From: Zhaonella formicivorans
GTDB taxonomy: Bacteria > Bacillota > DUOV01 > Zhaonellaceae
Length of the DNA: 64,000 nucleotides
Direction of reading: 5' to 3'
Assembly (NCBI RefSeq): GCF_004353525.1
Contig: NZ_CP085524.1
Span: 434,001-498,000 of the forward strand
Made by a program: the position numbers and the translations under genes. Below the pieces are notes generated by a model. The model was not told where the DNA came from, did no database searches, and was given only the letters and a program-made list of their open reading frames with translations. Shown piece after piece: positions 8,189 through 16,040 of this stretch; position 1 is the first letter of the stretch; the number at the start of each line of letters is the position of its first letter.

Positions 8189-9251
8189 TTGTTCAAATAT
8201 CTGTTGGCAAAAAGGTGACAAAAGGATTTTAGCAGGGGCCTCTCTGGATATTCAGGCCGGACAAACCCTGGCTTTAATTGGCCCGAATGGTGCAGGTAAA
8301 AGCAGCCTGTTACAAGTGATGAGCTTTTTGCTTAAGCCGGACTCGGGAACCATCAGGTTTAGAGGTAGCCTGGTTGTAAGCAGTAAAGATCAGCTCCTGG
8401 CCCGGAGAAGAATGGCTGTTGTTTTTCAGCAACCTTTGCTTGTAAATGCTACTGTAGAATACAACCTGGCGTTAGGTTTAAAATACCGGAGTACGAAAGG
8501 AACGGAAATAAAGAGGAAGGTGGAGGAATGGTCGGGTATACTTGGGATCAACCACTTGCGCAAACAAAACGCCAGAACTCTTTCCGGGGGTGAAGCCCAG
8601 CGCGTAAACCTGGCCCGGGCTTTAATTACTGAACCGGAAATCTTATTTATGGATGAGCCCTTTACCGCTTTGGACACACCGGGTAAAGCAATTTTAATGG
8701 AAGACCTGCGTAAAATCATCAGGCAAAAAAGGTTATCAGTGGTATTTGTAACCCATGATTATAATGAGGTCCCTTTTTTGGCAGATCACGTGGCAGTTAT
8801 GTTGCAGGGCAAGGTGGTTCAGACGGGGGGGATTAAGGAAGTTTTTGACCGCCCGAGGCGAACGGAGATTGCTGCCCTGCTAGGTTATGAAAATTTGCTC
8901 ACAGGCATCATCCAGGAAATTGATTCCGGTGACCTGGTGGTAAACTTGGGGAAAAGCTTGCTGAAAGTTGCGGGCAGGGGAGCAGTGGGACAAAAGGTTA
9001 ACGTCTGCCTGCGAGGTAGGGAAGTCCACCTGGCTAAAGACAAATCGGAATTTAAAGAACCGGATAATATCTTCCGGGGCCGGGTCCTGCGCATCCTGCC
9101 ATATGGTGAGCATTTAAAGGTGGAGGTGGACTGCGGTCTAAAGCTAGTTGCTTCCCTGCCCCAAAGTAAATTATTTAACATAAATTTGCAAACCGGGGAT
9201 CTTGTTTATTTGCGTATCCCGCCAAGGGCACCCCATATAATTTTAGGTTAA
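8172..9251 (+). CDS. tupC: Tungstate/molybdate-type ABC transporter ATP-binding protein with TOBE domain
   Basis: ATPase partner of the overlapping permease. Walker A is GPNGAGKSS (about residue 37), signature LSGGEAQRVNLARAL, Walker B ILFMDEPFTALD and the switch region VTHDYNEVPFLADHV. Residues from about 235 to the end form beta-rich TOBE/Mo-binding-like repeats, so the 359-residue length is that of the longer TupC/ModC type that senses oxyanion. The import of W or Mo would fit the Mo hydroxylase at 61 kb, but the exact ion cannot be told from sequence. Confidence 0.82.
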   Translation: MNTILSCSNICWQKGDKRILAGASLDIQAGQTLALIGPNGAGKSSLLQVMSFLLKPDSGTIRFRGSLVVSSKDQLLARRRMAVVFQQPLLVNATVEYNLALGLKYRSTKGTEIKRKVEEWSGILGINHLRKQNARTLSGGEAQRVNLARALITEPEILFMDEPFTALDTPGKAILMEDLRKIIRQKRLSVVFVTHDYNEVPFLADHVAVMLQGKVVQTGGIKEVFDRPRRTEIAALLGYENLLTGIIQEIDSGDLVVNLGKSLLKVAGRGAVGQKVNVCLRGREVHLAKDKSEFKEPDNIFRGRVLRILPYGEHLKVEVDCGLKLVASLPQSKLFNINLQTGDLVYLRIPPRAPHIILG

Positions 9252-9317
9252 CTTTCCTTTTACAAGAAAATTATTGTATAATGAGAAACGTTGAATCTTA
9301 AACCAGAGGTGAAGGAA

Positions 9318-10412
9318 ATGGCTTTATCCTGTGGAATTATCGGTCTGCCTGTAGTAGGCAAGACAACTTTTTTTAATTTATTGACAAATGCACAAGTAGA
9401 GACCAGCCAGTTTTTCAGCGGCAAAACCAGTACCAATTTTCACCTGGCGACTATCCCTGATGATCGAATTGATTTTTTAGCTGGCATGTACAAGCCAAAG
9501 AAAACTACTTATGCTACTTTGGAAGTTACAGATGTTCCGGGTCTGGTCAGAGGCTCCAGTCAGGGGCAGGGGGCAGGCAATGAATTTTTAACTGCCATCA
9601 GAGAGGTTGATGCCCTTATTCACATTGTACGGGCATTCAGAAATGAAAATGTGCTCCATGTGGATGGGTCTATCGATCTCCTGCGGGATTTGGAAACAGT
9701 TAATTTGGAACTTTTGTTTGCGGACCTGCAGCTCATTGAAAAGAGAATTGAAAGAATCAACACTGCCAAAAAGAAGACCAAGGAGCATGAACTGGAATTG
9801 GCAGCCATGTTGAAATGCAAGGATACCTTGGAAAGCGAAAAACATATCTATCAGGTAGATTTATCAGAAGATGAACGGCAAGTGCTTCGCCATATTACAT
9901 TTTTGACGGAAAAGCCCATGATCATTGTAGTAAATTTGGATGAAGAGCAACTGGCAGAGCGAGAGTTTCCCCAGCAGAGAGAGGTAGAAGCCTATGCGCG
10001 GGAACGGGAAATACCAATGCTTGCTATCTGTGCTAAAGTGGAAGCTGAGTTAAATGAATTGGGCCCGGAGGATCAGGCTGTCTTCATGGAAGAACTGGGA
10101 ATTACCGAGCCAGGCATTAAACGTTTGGCCCAAGTGGTGTATGACCGGCTGGGTTTAATCTCCTTCCTCACCGCCGGAGAAGATGAGGTCAGGGCCTGGA
10201 CTATTAAAAAGGGTCTCAACGCTAAGCAAGCCGCCGGGAAAATTCATTCCGACATCGAAAGGGGATTTATCCGGGCAGAGGTAGTTGCCTTTAATGATCT
10301 GAAAGAACTGGGCTCCATGGCAAAGGTTAAAGAGAAAGGATTAGCCCGGTTGGAAGGGAAGGATTATATCGTCCAGGACGGGGACATAATTAACTTCCGG
10401 TTTAATATTTAG
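9318..10412 (+). CDS. ychF: YchF/Obg-family P-loop ATPase, Clostridial variant
   Basis: A ribosome-associated P-loop protein of the YchF branch of Obg-like NTPases. Walker A reads GLPVVGKTT instead of the usual GLPNVGKST, and the specificity motif is N-x-x-E (VVNLDEE), the YchF form that favours ATP over GTP. A coiled-coil insertion spans about 130-190, and a C-terminal TGS-like domain (about 280-364) ends in VQDGDIINFRFNI. The frame opens at 9291, but the ATG at 9318 has GAGGTGAAGG just ahead and gives the normal 364-residue length. The altered P-loop and the FFSGKTSTNF segment suggest a clade-specific paralogue; whether a canonical ychF exists elsewhere cannot be judged here. Confidence 0.88.
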   Translation: MALSCGIIGLPVVGKTTFFNLLTNAQVETSQFFSGKTSTNFHLATIPDDRIDFLAGMYKPKKTTYATLEVTDVPGLVRGSSQGQGAGNEFLTAIREVDALIHIVRAFRNENVLHVDGSIDLLRDLETVNLELLFADLQLIEKRIERINTAKKKTKEHELELAAMLKCKDTLESEKHIYQVDLSEDERQVLRHITFLTEKPMIIVVNLDEEQLAEREFPQQREVEAYAREREIPMLAICAKVEAELNELGPEDQAVFMEELGITEPGIKRLAQVVYDRLGLISFLTAGEDEVRAWTIKKGLNAKQAAGKIHSDIERGFIRAEVVAFNDLKELGSMAKVKEKGLARLEGKDYIVQDGDIINFRFNI

Positions 10413-10734
10413 CTTAATTACTAATATTATTTTTAATCAGTGCACAAATTTGAAGCAATTCAATACGAAAAGAATGGCTTTATCAATTTCTACCCCCAGG
10501 AATATGTAGATATAACTTCCTTAAATCAAGGCGCATCCGAAAGTCTTGGTGTTTTTGGATCAAGTTGCTGCGAAAATTGCCGGAAGAGAAAAAAGCTACT
10601 CAGATGTTGTTTGAGTAGCTTTTTGCATTATGGCCAGGAATTGTAAGCAACTGCGTAATTTCTTTTTCTCCCAAAATAAATTAGTGTTATAATCATGTTA
10701 TGGTATTTTGCGGCAGGGTGAAGGGGAGACGATA
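10413..10734 (+). other. Intergenic region with terminator and promoter
   Basis: No convincing gene. It holds the ychF-side terminator at 10591-10624 and a TATAAT at 10688-10693 that could serve the efflux gene. A 68-codon open frame at 10440 runs through the terminator hairpin and is not credible. Confidence 0.6.
10591..10624 (+). terminator. Rho-independent terminator
   Basis: A 12-bp stem, 10591-10602 with 10612-10623, whose 3' arm ends in TTTT. Confidence 0.9.
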
Positions 10735-12156
10735 ATGACTGCGAAACATGTATCCCACTGGCTGGTGCTTGCCAATGTTGCAGTAGGAACTTTTATGTCC
10801 ACTTTAGACGGAAGTATTGTCAATGTAGCTCTCCCTGCAATGGCTAAAAGCTTCGAAGTAAATATTGATGTGCTCCAGTGGGTTGTCACAGCTTATCTTT
10901 TGACGATTTCCAGTTTGCTGCCGGTCTTTGGCCGTTTGGCGGATATTTTGGGAAGAAGCAGGGTTTATGCTGCCGGCTTTCTGGTTTTTGTGGCAGGGTC
11001 GGTGTTCTGCGGTTTCAGTACAGCTATTTGGGCACTGGTGGTCTCCAGAGTGCTGCAAGCCATAGGGGCAGCAATGCTGATGGCCAATGGTATGGCAATT
11101 ATAACTTCGGTTTTTCCGCCTGAGGAACGGGGACAGGCTTTGGGTATTTCGGGAACGGTAGTGGCTGCCGGAAGCCTTACCGGCCCAAGCATCGGAGGTT
11201 TCCTTGTCGCTGCTTTTGGCTGGCCGTCAATATTTCTGGTTAACCTGCCTATAGGGTTGGCTGGTTTTTTGTTGTCCAGGTCAGTACTGCCGCGGGATTA
11301 TGCCGGCCAGGAGCGCGAGCCCTTTGACTATTTGGGCGCAGTATTTTTCACTTTGGGGATGTTTCTCACTTTGTTCGGGCTCTCCAGTGGGGAAAGATTT
11401 GGTTGGTCATCCCCGGTAATCTGGCTTTCCCTGATTTGCGGCGGTGTGGGTTTGAGCGTTTTCTTTTATCACGAAAAAAAGGCGGTATACCCTATGCTGG
11501 ACCTCAAGTTGTTTCAGAATAAAATTTTTCTTTTTGGCAATTTGGCAGGCTTGATTTCTTTTGTTTCTATGTTTGCCACTACTTTACTGATGCCCTTTTA
11601 CATGGATAAGATTTTGCACTTTGAACCCCGGGAAATCGGTTTGATGATGACTCCATTTCCCTTGGCCATGGCCGTTATAGCCCCATTAAGCGGGCGCTTG
11701 TCAGACCGCATTGGTCCGGTTATATTGACAACTTTGGGGATGGGCATTAATAGTTTAGGTTTAGTATTATTATCATTTTTAACTCCTAACGCCAGCTATT
11801 TTACGATCTTTTGGCGTATGTTCCTTCTAGGCGTGGGTATGGGGTTGTTTCAATCCCCCAATAACAGCAGTGTCATGGGAGCAGTCCCAAGAACAAAGCT
11901 GGGCGTAGCAGGAGGAGTCAATTCCCTGGTCAGGAATGTGGGGATGGTAACCGGTATAGCTTTTTCGGTATCACTGTTTGTAGCGCTTTTGGGATTTTAC
12001 CAGCGCAACGGGTTACCTTACCAGGCAGCTTTTATGAGCAGCCAGGCAACTGTTTTCAGGGCTGCGGCAGTATTTGCGCTGGCAGGATTGTTTTTCAGCA
12101 CGGTAAGAGGTAAATACTACCGGGAACAGGAATTTCCAGATGCAAGAAATGAGTAA
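10735..12156 (+). CDS. DHA2-family MFS drug/solute exporter
   Basis: A 14-helix proton-driven efflux transporter of the EmrB/QacA (DHA2) subfamily. The first helix carries the hallmark TFMSTLDGSIVNVALPAM; the cytoplasmic loop motif A reads GRLADILGRSRVY, and motif C lies in GTVVAAGSLTGPSIGGFL. The ATG at 10735 follows GGGGAGACG and gives 473 residues; the longer open frame from 10708 lacks a ribosome site. Substrate unknown. The next gene begins 17 bases later, so the two may be co-transcribed. Confidence 0.92.
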   Translation: MTAKHVSHWLVLANVAVGTFMSTLDGSIVNVALPAMAKSFEVNIDVLQWVVTAYLLTISSLLPVFGRLADILGRSRVYAAGFLVFVAGSVFCGFSTAIWALVVSRVLQAIGAAMLMANGMAIITSVFPPEERGQALGISGTVVAAGSLTGPSIGGFLVAAFGWPSIFLVNLPIGLAGFLLSRSVLPRDYAGQEREPFDYLGAVFFTLGMFLTLFGLSSGERFGWSSPVIWLSLICGGVGLSVFFYHEKKAVYPMLDLKLFQNKIFLFGNLAGLISFVSMFATTLLMPFYMDKILHFEPREIGLMMTPFPLAMAVIAPLSGRLSDRIGPVILTTLGMGINSLGLVLLSFLTPNASYFTIFWRMFLLGVGMGLFQSPNNSSVMGAVPRTKLGVAGGVNSLVRNVGMVTGIAFSVSLFVALLGFYQRNGLPYQAAFMSSQATVFRAAAVFALAGLFFSTVRGKYYREQEFPDARNE

Positions 12157-12173
12157 AGACAGGAGTTGAAAAC

Positions 12174-12887
12174 ATGAATAATACTGAAGGCTGTTTGATT
12201 TGCGGCGAAGAACTGGTCTATGGCTCAGCATGGCGCCTAAATACCTGTTTGTATTGTGGACGAACGCAGCATTCCACAATTTACTGCCCTAACGGGCATT
12301 TTATTTGTGATAATTGCCACCGCCAGGAGGCAATAGAAGTTTTGAAGCGGGTCTGCTTGGACTCAAACAGCAAGGACCCTGTTGCCCTCGCCAACAAATT
12401 AATGGCCCATCCCTCTTTTAAAATGCACGGACCAGAACATCATGCCTTAGTTCCCGCTGTTTTGGTAACTGCTTATGGAAATATCACGGGCGAAACAGGC
12501 GAGTCCCACATTTTAGAAGCTATTGCGCGGGGAGCAACTATACCCGGAGGCATGTGCGGCAATTTTGGGGCCTGCGGTGCCGGAATAGGTGCGGGGGTGG
12601 CAATGAGTGTTATTGCCGGTGCGACTCCTCTGTCCACAGGCAGTTGGGGTGAAGCAAACTTGATGACAGCCCACGTCCTTAAGAGCATTGGGGAAAAGGG
12701 CGGCCCCCGTTGTTGTAAACGCTGTACCTGGACGGCGCTGACAGCGGCTATGAATTTTTTGGAAGAAAAGCGGGGCGTGCATTTTGATAAAACAGCAACC
12801 GAAGGGAATTGTACCCATTTTCAGCGCAATAAACAATGCCAGCGCTCCAAGTGCGTCTTTTTCCCTCCGGCCCGTCAAAAGAGCTGA
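12174..12887 (+). CDS. DUF5714 family cysteine-rich protein
   Basis: A 237-residue protein of unknown function that I recognise as DUF5714. The N-terminus (1-50) is a double zinc-ribbon-like region with CLICGEELVY, CLYCGRTQ and FICDNCH. The centre (about 75-170) is a glycine-rich GGMCGNFGACGAGIGAGVAMS segment region followed by a helical part. The C-terminal 50 residues carry another Cys cluster (CCKRC and CQRSKC). The pattern suggests bound zinc or an Fe-S cluster, which is inference. Co-directional with the efflux gene and separated from it by 17 bases. Confidence 0.75.
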   Translation: MNNTEGCLICGEELVYGSAWRLNTCLYCGRTQHSTIYCPNGHFICDNCHRQEAIEVLKRVCLDSNSKDPVALANKLMAHPSFKMHGPEHHALVPAVLVTAYGNITGETGESHILEAIARGATIPGGMCGNFGACGAGIGAGVAMSVIAGATPLSTGSWGEANLMTAHVLKSIGEKGGPRCCKRCTWTALTAAMNFLEEKRGVHFDKTATEGNCTHFQRNKQCQRSKCVFFPPARQKS

Positions 12888-12893
12888 ACAATT

Positions 12894-12914
12894 AAAAACC
12901 CCCTTTGAGGGGGG
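12894..12914 (-). terminator. Terminator of uraA
   Basis: Read on the minus strand, a G/C stem (12909-12914 with 12899-12903) runs into a T-run (12898-12894) just after the uraA stop. Confidence 0.8.
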
Positions 12915-12935
12915 CAACTGAAAATTCTCTTTTTG

Positions 12936-14180
12936 TTATTCGTTAGGCAAAATTAAGTTAAGCAGGATTCCCGCCAAAGTAGCGTAGCCTACTTTACCGC
13001 TCCCTATACCTATAATCAGGATGATGGCTACAATAATCAGGTTTTTGGTTTTTGACAAATCAGTCTTGGCTTCGATCATGGTACGCATTCCTGCAGCAGC
13101 GATCATCCCGAAGAGCAGGATGGAGATGCCTCCCATCACTGCCACTGGTATGGAAAGCAGCAGTGCATTCAATACGCCGCTGAAGCTCAAAAGAATGGCA
13201 ATGACTGCAGCAATTCTGATGACCCACGAGCTATACACTTTGGTAATAGCCAGTACGCCGATATTTTCACCGTAAGTGGTGCTGGGAGGACCGCCGAACA
13301 AAGCGGCTGCGGCTGTTGCCAAGCCGTTGCCCAGAAGCACCCTGTCAAAACCGGGATCCTTGATCATATCCTGCTCAGTTACATTTCCAATTACAAAAAT
13401 ATGTCCCAGATCTTCAATAATGGTAACGAAAGCTATAGGTGCAATTGTTAAAATGGCAGCTACGGAGAAAATCGGCACCGGCAGGTTAAACCCAAAGATA
13501 GACCAAACCTGACCGGCGAAGTCTTTTGCATATACGGCAGTAGGGTTTTGCAATAGCGAGGCAGATGCAATTGCGTTCAAGTCGATGAGGTTTTCAACAT
13601 AGCCAAGCAATTGCAAGACGATAGCAAAAACGTAACCGGCAATAATGCCCAATAAAATTGGGATGACTTTAATCAACCCGCGTCCAAAAATTGTGAAGAT
13701 AATTGCGGCAATCAATGTAAAAATGGCGATTGGCCAGTTTTTGGAAGCCATGTCATTGACCGCCACACCTGCCAAGCTAAGTCCGATAATCATTACAACC
13801 GGGCCAACCACTATGTTGGGAACATATTTATGGATAAAATCAGTTCCAAAGGCTTTGATAATGAAATAAACTAGCACATAAACCAAGCCGGCAATGATAG
13901 CTCCCCCCATAGCGGCGGAAAAGTTGTGCTGTTCTTTGACGAACAAGGCCAAGGGAGCAATAAAGGCGAACGAGGAGCCTAGGTAAGCAGGTACTTTATT
14001 TTTGGTGAAAAAATGGAAAAGTAGGGTGCCGATACCTGAAGTCAAAAGAGCGACGGAAGGACTTAGTCCGGTCAAAAAAGGAACTAACACTGTTGCGCCG
14101 AACATGGCAAAAACGTGTTGAACAGCTAATGGCAAAGCCCTGCTAAAAGATGGTTTTTCAGTAATCCCGATGTGACTCAT
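12936..14180 (-). CDS. uraA: Uracil permease (NCS2 family)
   Basis: A 14-helix nucleobase:proton symporter importing uracil. Recognisable NCS2 segments are the first helix (QHVFAMFGATVLVPFLTG), the motif with catalytic Glu in FVTIIEDLGHIFVIGN, and the NCS2 signature region GLATAAAALFGGPPSTTYGENIG. The open frame extends upstream to 14246, but the ATG at 14180 has GGAGGAAATCACA directly before it and gives the standard 414 residues. The leader has a PyrR-type attenuator, so pyrimidine repression is expected. Confidence 0.95.
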   Translation of the reverse strand: MSHIGITEKPSFSRALPLAVQHVFAMFGATVLVPFLTGLSPSVALLTSGIGTLLFHFFTKNKVPAYLGSSFAFIAPLALFVKEQHNFSAAMGGAIIAGLVYVLVYFIIKAFGTDFIHKYVPNIVVGPVVMIIGLSLAGVAVNDMASKNWPIAIFTLIAAIIFTIFGRGLIKVIPILLGIIAGYVFAIVLQLLGYVENLIDLNAIASASLLQNPTAVYAKDFAGQVWSIFGFNLPVPIFSVAAILTIAPIAFVTIIEDLGHIFVIGNVTEQDMIKDPGFDRVLLGNGLATAAAALFGGPPSTTYGENIGVLAITKVYSSWVIRIAAVIAILLSFSGVLNALLLSIPVAVMGGISILLFGMIAAAGMRTMIEAKTDLSKTKNLIIVAIILIIGIGSGKVGYATLAGILLNLILPNE

Positions 14181-14214
14181 TGTGATTTCCTCCTTATAAT
14201 AGTGTACCCCGGAG

Positions 14215-14301
14215 AAAAAATAAAACTCCTTGCGGAAGACTAACAAGGAGTAAATAACGGTAAAAATCTGTATTTCTCCCTTATTAGTTTCTCCGAACTA
14301 A
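14215..14301 (-). promoter_or_regulatory. PyrR-type transcription attenuator upstream of uraA
   Basis: On the minus strand a stem-loop at 14301-14284 has a hexaloop CGGAGA matching the PyrR binding-loop core CNGNGA. It sits on a short stem whose pairs covary relative to the Bacillus consensus. It is followed by a terminator (14251-14244 with 14232-14225) and a T-rich run to 14215. The 3' arm of the binding loop plus the next bases (CTAATAAGGGAG) can pair with CTCCTTGTTAG of the terminator arm, giving the expected antiterminator. PyrR with UMP would stabilise the binding loop and allow termination. Confidence 0.8.
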
Positions 14302-14335
14302 TTTAAAGGGTACATTTTTATTAGATTCCTTTGAG

Positions 14336-14365
14336 AGAATAGCAAAAATGCCCGGAGTTTGTCAA
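14336..14365 (-). promoter_or_regulatory. Promoter of uraA
   Basis: On the minus strand TTGACA (14365-14360) and TATTCT (14341-14336) are separated by 18 bases, about 35 bases before the PyrR loop. Confidence 0.75.
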
Positions 14366-14409
14366 TAATATTTTTTCAAAAGCCAACAGAAATTTCCACG
14401 GAACCCTAG

Positions 14410-14438
14410 TTGACAACTTCAATTGCAGGCTTTATAAT
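14410..14438 (+). promoter_or_regulatory. Promoter of rnpB
   Basis: Consensus TTGACA (14410-14415) and TATAAT (14433-14438) at exactly 17 bp spacing, with RNase P RNA beginning about 34 bases after the -10. Confidence 0.88.
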
Positions 14439-14471
14439 TCTAATTCCGGAAGCAATTTTAATACAATAGGG

Positions 14472-14833
14472 CTTTGGAATCACAAGATGATCGCGCAAAG
14501 CTAACGCTTTGTGAGGAAAGTCCTGGCTGGCGCAAGCTGCGATGCGATTTACGCAAGGTGTGGAGCCTGCTTGCAGGGAAGGTGCTTGACGCAAGTCAAG
14601 GTAGGGCAACCTAACGGCGGGGAAAATATCTCTTTGAGGTATGACTACCCATAAAGTGCTATAGTGACGATGCTACCTGGCGACAGGTAGAGTGAGACGA
14701 CGTAAACCCCGCCTTGCCAGAAACCCTCTGAGAGGGGAACTTTCCAATGGGAATTGAACCGGAGGAAAGCGCGGCAAAAGCCGTGAGAAAGATGATCATC
14801 CACGACAGAACCAGGCTTATCGTGATTCCAGAG
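14472..14833 (+). ncRNA. rnpB: RNase P RNA
   Basis: Catalytic RNA that removes tRNA 5' leaders. The conserved 5' core GAGGAAAGTCC lies at about 14512 and the 3' core ACAGAACCAGGCTTAT at about 14805-14821. The ends pair as P1 (GGAATCAC near 14476 with GTGATTCC near 14822). The universally conserved GAGAAAGAT segment and the P4 partner region are in place. A consensus promoter precedes it, and tRNA-Met follows after 10 bases, possibly on the same transcript. End positions are approximate. Confidence 0.92.
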
Positions 14834-14843
14834 TGAAAAATAT

Positions 14844-14920
14844 GGCGGTGTAGCTCAGCTGGTCAGAGCATACGGTTCATACCCGTAGTGTCGTTGGTTC
14901 AAATCCAACCACCGCTACCA
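14844..14920 (+). tRNA. tRNA-Met (CAT), elongator type
   Basis: A 77-nt cloverleaf with encoded CCA and anticodon loop TTCATAC. It lacks the three G:C pairs of an initiator anticodon stem, and its sequence matches elongator tRNA-Met rather than tRNA-Ile2. Confidence 0.95.
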
Positions 14921-14929
14921 TTTAAGTTG

Positions 14930-14955
14930 CCGGCAGCAAAGCCGGTATTTTATTT
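14930..14955 (+). terminator. Terminator after rnpB/tRNA-Met
   Basis: CCGGC (14930-14934) pairs with GCCGG (14941-14945), then a T-rich tract. Short stem, so moderate strength. Confidence 0.6.
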
Positions 14956-15100
14956 TGTTCAGTTTTAGAGGAATAAAAAATTAAAACTAAAAAATTAAAG
15001 GAAACTAAGAAAACAAATTTTATTGGGAATTTGCTGAATATCTGTTATAATTAGGTTGCAAATTTAAGTACGGTTAAGTTTCGAAAAAAGGGTGGATTGC

Positions 15101-15667
15101 ATGGCAAAGGTTGTGTTAATTTCAGGAAGCCCTCGCAAAAATGGAAACACAATGCAGGTACTTGGCGTTTGCAAGGAGGAAGTGGAAAAAGCGGGGCTGG
15201 AAGTGGATCTGATTTCACTACATGATAAGAGCATTCGATCCTGTATAGCATGTTATAAGTGTGTAGGAAGCGGTAAATGCTCTTTGGATGACGGCCTTAA
15301 TGAAATTATTGCCAAAGTAAGGCCGGCGGAGGGGCTCATTGTGGCAGCCCCTGTATATTTCGGTACAGCCAGGGGAGATTTGATGTCTGCTCTGCAGCGC
15401 ATAGGGATGGTCTCATATAACAATGATAAATTTCTCTCCTGGAAAGTGGGCGGACCTGTTGCAGTGGCAAGAAGAGGCGGGGTATCAAGTTCCTATCAGG
15501 AAATGTTAATGTTTTTCTTTATCAATGAAATGATTGTACCTGGTTCAACCTACTGGAACATCATTTTTGGCAAGCAGCCCGGAGAGGCGCTAAATGATGC
15601 AGAAGGTATAAATACGGTGAGAAGGTTTGCACAGAATGTGGCTGTGTTAATTAAGAAATTAAATTGA
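15101..15667 (+). CDS. Iron-sulfur flavoprotein / flavodoxin-fold NAD(P)H:FMN reductase family
   Basis: A 188-residue flavodoxin-fold protein. The FMN phosphate loop is SGSPRKNGNT (about residue 8). A Cys cluster C-x2-C-x2-C-x5-C around CIACYKCVGSGKC (about 47-60) is of the kind that binds a 4Fe-4S cluster in iron-sulfur flavoproteins, and VAAPVYFGTARGDLM contacts the isoalloxazine ring. It is probably a cytosolic electron carrier. The ATG at 15101 has AAGGGTGG six bases upstream; the in-frame GTG at 15092 lies inside that ribosome site. Confidence 0.85.
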   Translation: MAKVVLISGSPRKNGNTMQVLGVCKEEVEKAGLEVDLISLHDKSIRSCIACYKCVGSGKCSLDDGLNEIIAKVRPAEGLIVAAPVYFGTARGDLMSALQRIGMVSYNNDKFLSWKVGGPVAVARRGGVSSSYQEMLMFFFINEMIVPGSTYWNIIFGKQPGEALNDAEGINTVRRFAQNVAVLIKKLN

Positions 15668-15813
15668 TTATAGGGTCCGGTGTAGCCAGCTTATGCCTCT
15701 TTGCCTGTTGCTTTGCAAAACGTTTTGAGTAACGGTTTATTCATCGGGACTGTGTTGACATTAGTGCTGGAACATCTAATTTTTCGTAGGAACAATTAGC
15801 ATATTGGCTTTGT

Positions 15814-15841
15814 ACCCTTGCTCTTGTGGCAAGGGTTTTTT
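15814..15841 (+). terminator. Rho-independent terminator
   Basis: ACCCTTGC (15814-15821) pairs with GCAAGGGT (15829-15836), followed by a run of Ts. Confidence 0.9.
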
Positions 15842-15937
15842 ATATCCAAACTTACCTCGAAAAGTGACATTTGTCCCGGACATTTTTAGTACTTTAATCT
15901 CCTGACCCAGTCAGGAAAATATTGCAAAATAGAGATG

Positions 15938-15961
15938 TAGTGCTTGTGACAACAAGTACTA
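15938..15961 (+). promoter_or_regulatory. Dyad upstream of the cytochrome gene, candidate operator
   Basis: TAGTGCTTGT and ACAAGTACTA form a 10-bp inverted repeat with one G-T mismatch around a 4-base centre, 18 bases before the first ribosome site. It could be an operator for the neighbouring NarL-type HTH protein or an mRNA hairpin. Confidence 0.4.
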
Positions 15962-16040
15962 TTTGCTGAATTTAAAATAAGGAGGTGAGACGGTGCAGTT
16001 AAACAGCAAACTGAATATGGTGAAAAAGGAGGAGAACTGT

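Larger units (their letters stand above)
15668..16040 (+). other. Intergenic region before the multiheme cytochrome gene
   Basis: No gene seen. It contains a terminator (15814-15841), a small hairpin CCTGAC/GTCAGG (15901-15915), a 10+10 imperfect dyad (15938-15961) and two successive ribosome sites for the cytochrome gene. Confidence 0.6.

Noticed and set aside
10440-10646. 68-codon ORF after ychF
   Set aside because: GTG start without ribosome site, and the frame runs through a perfect terminator hairpin; no protein-like pattern.
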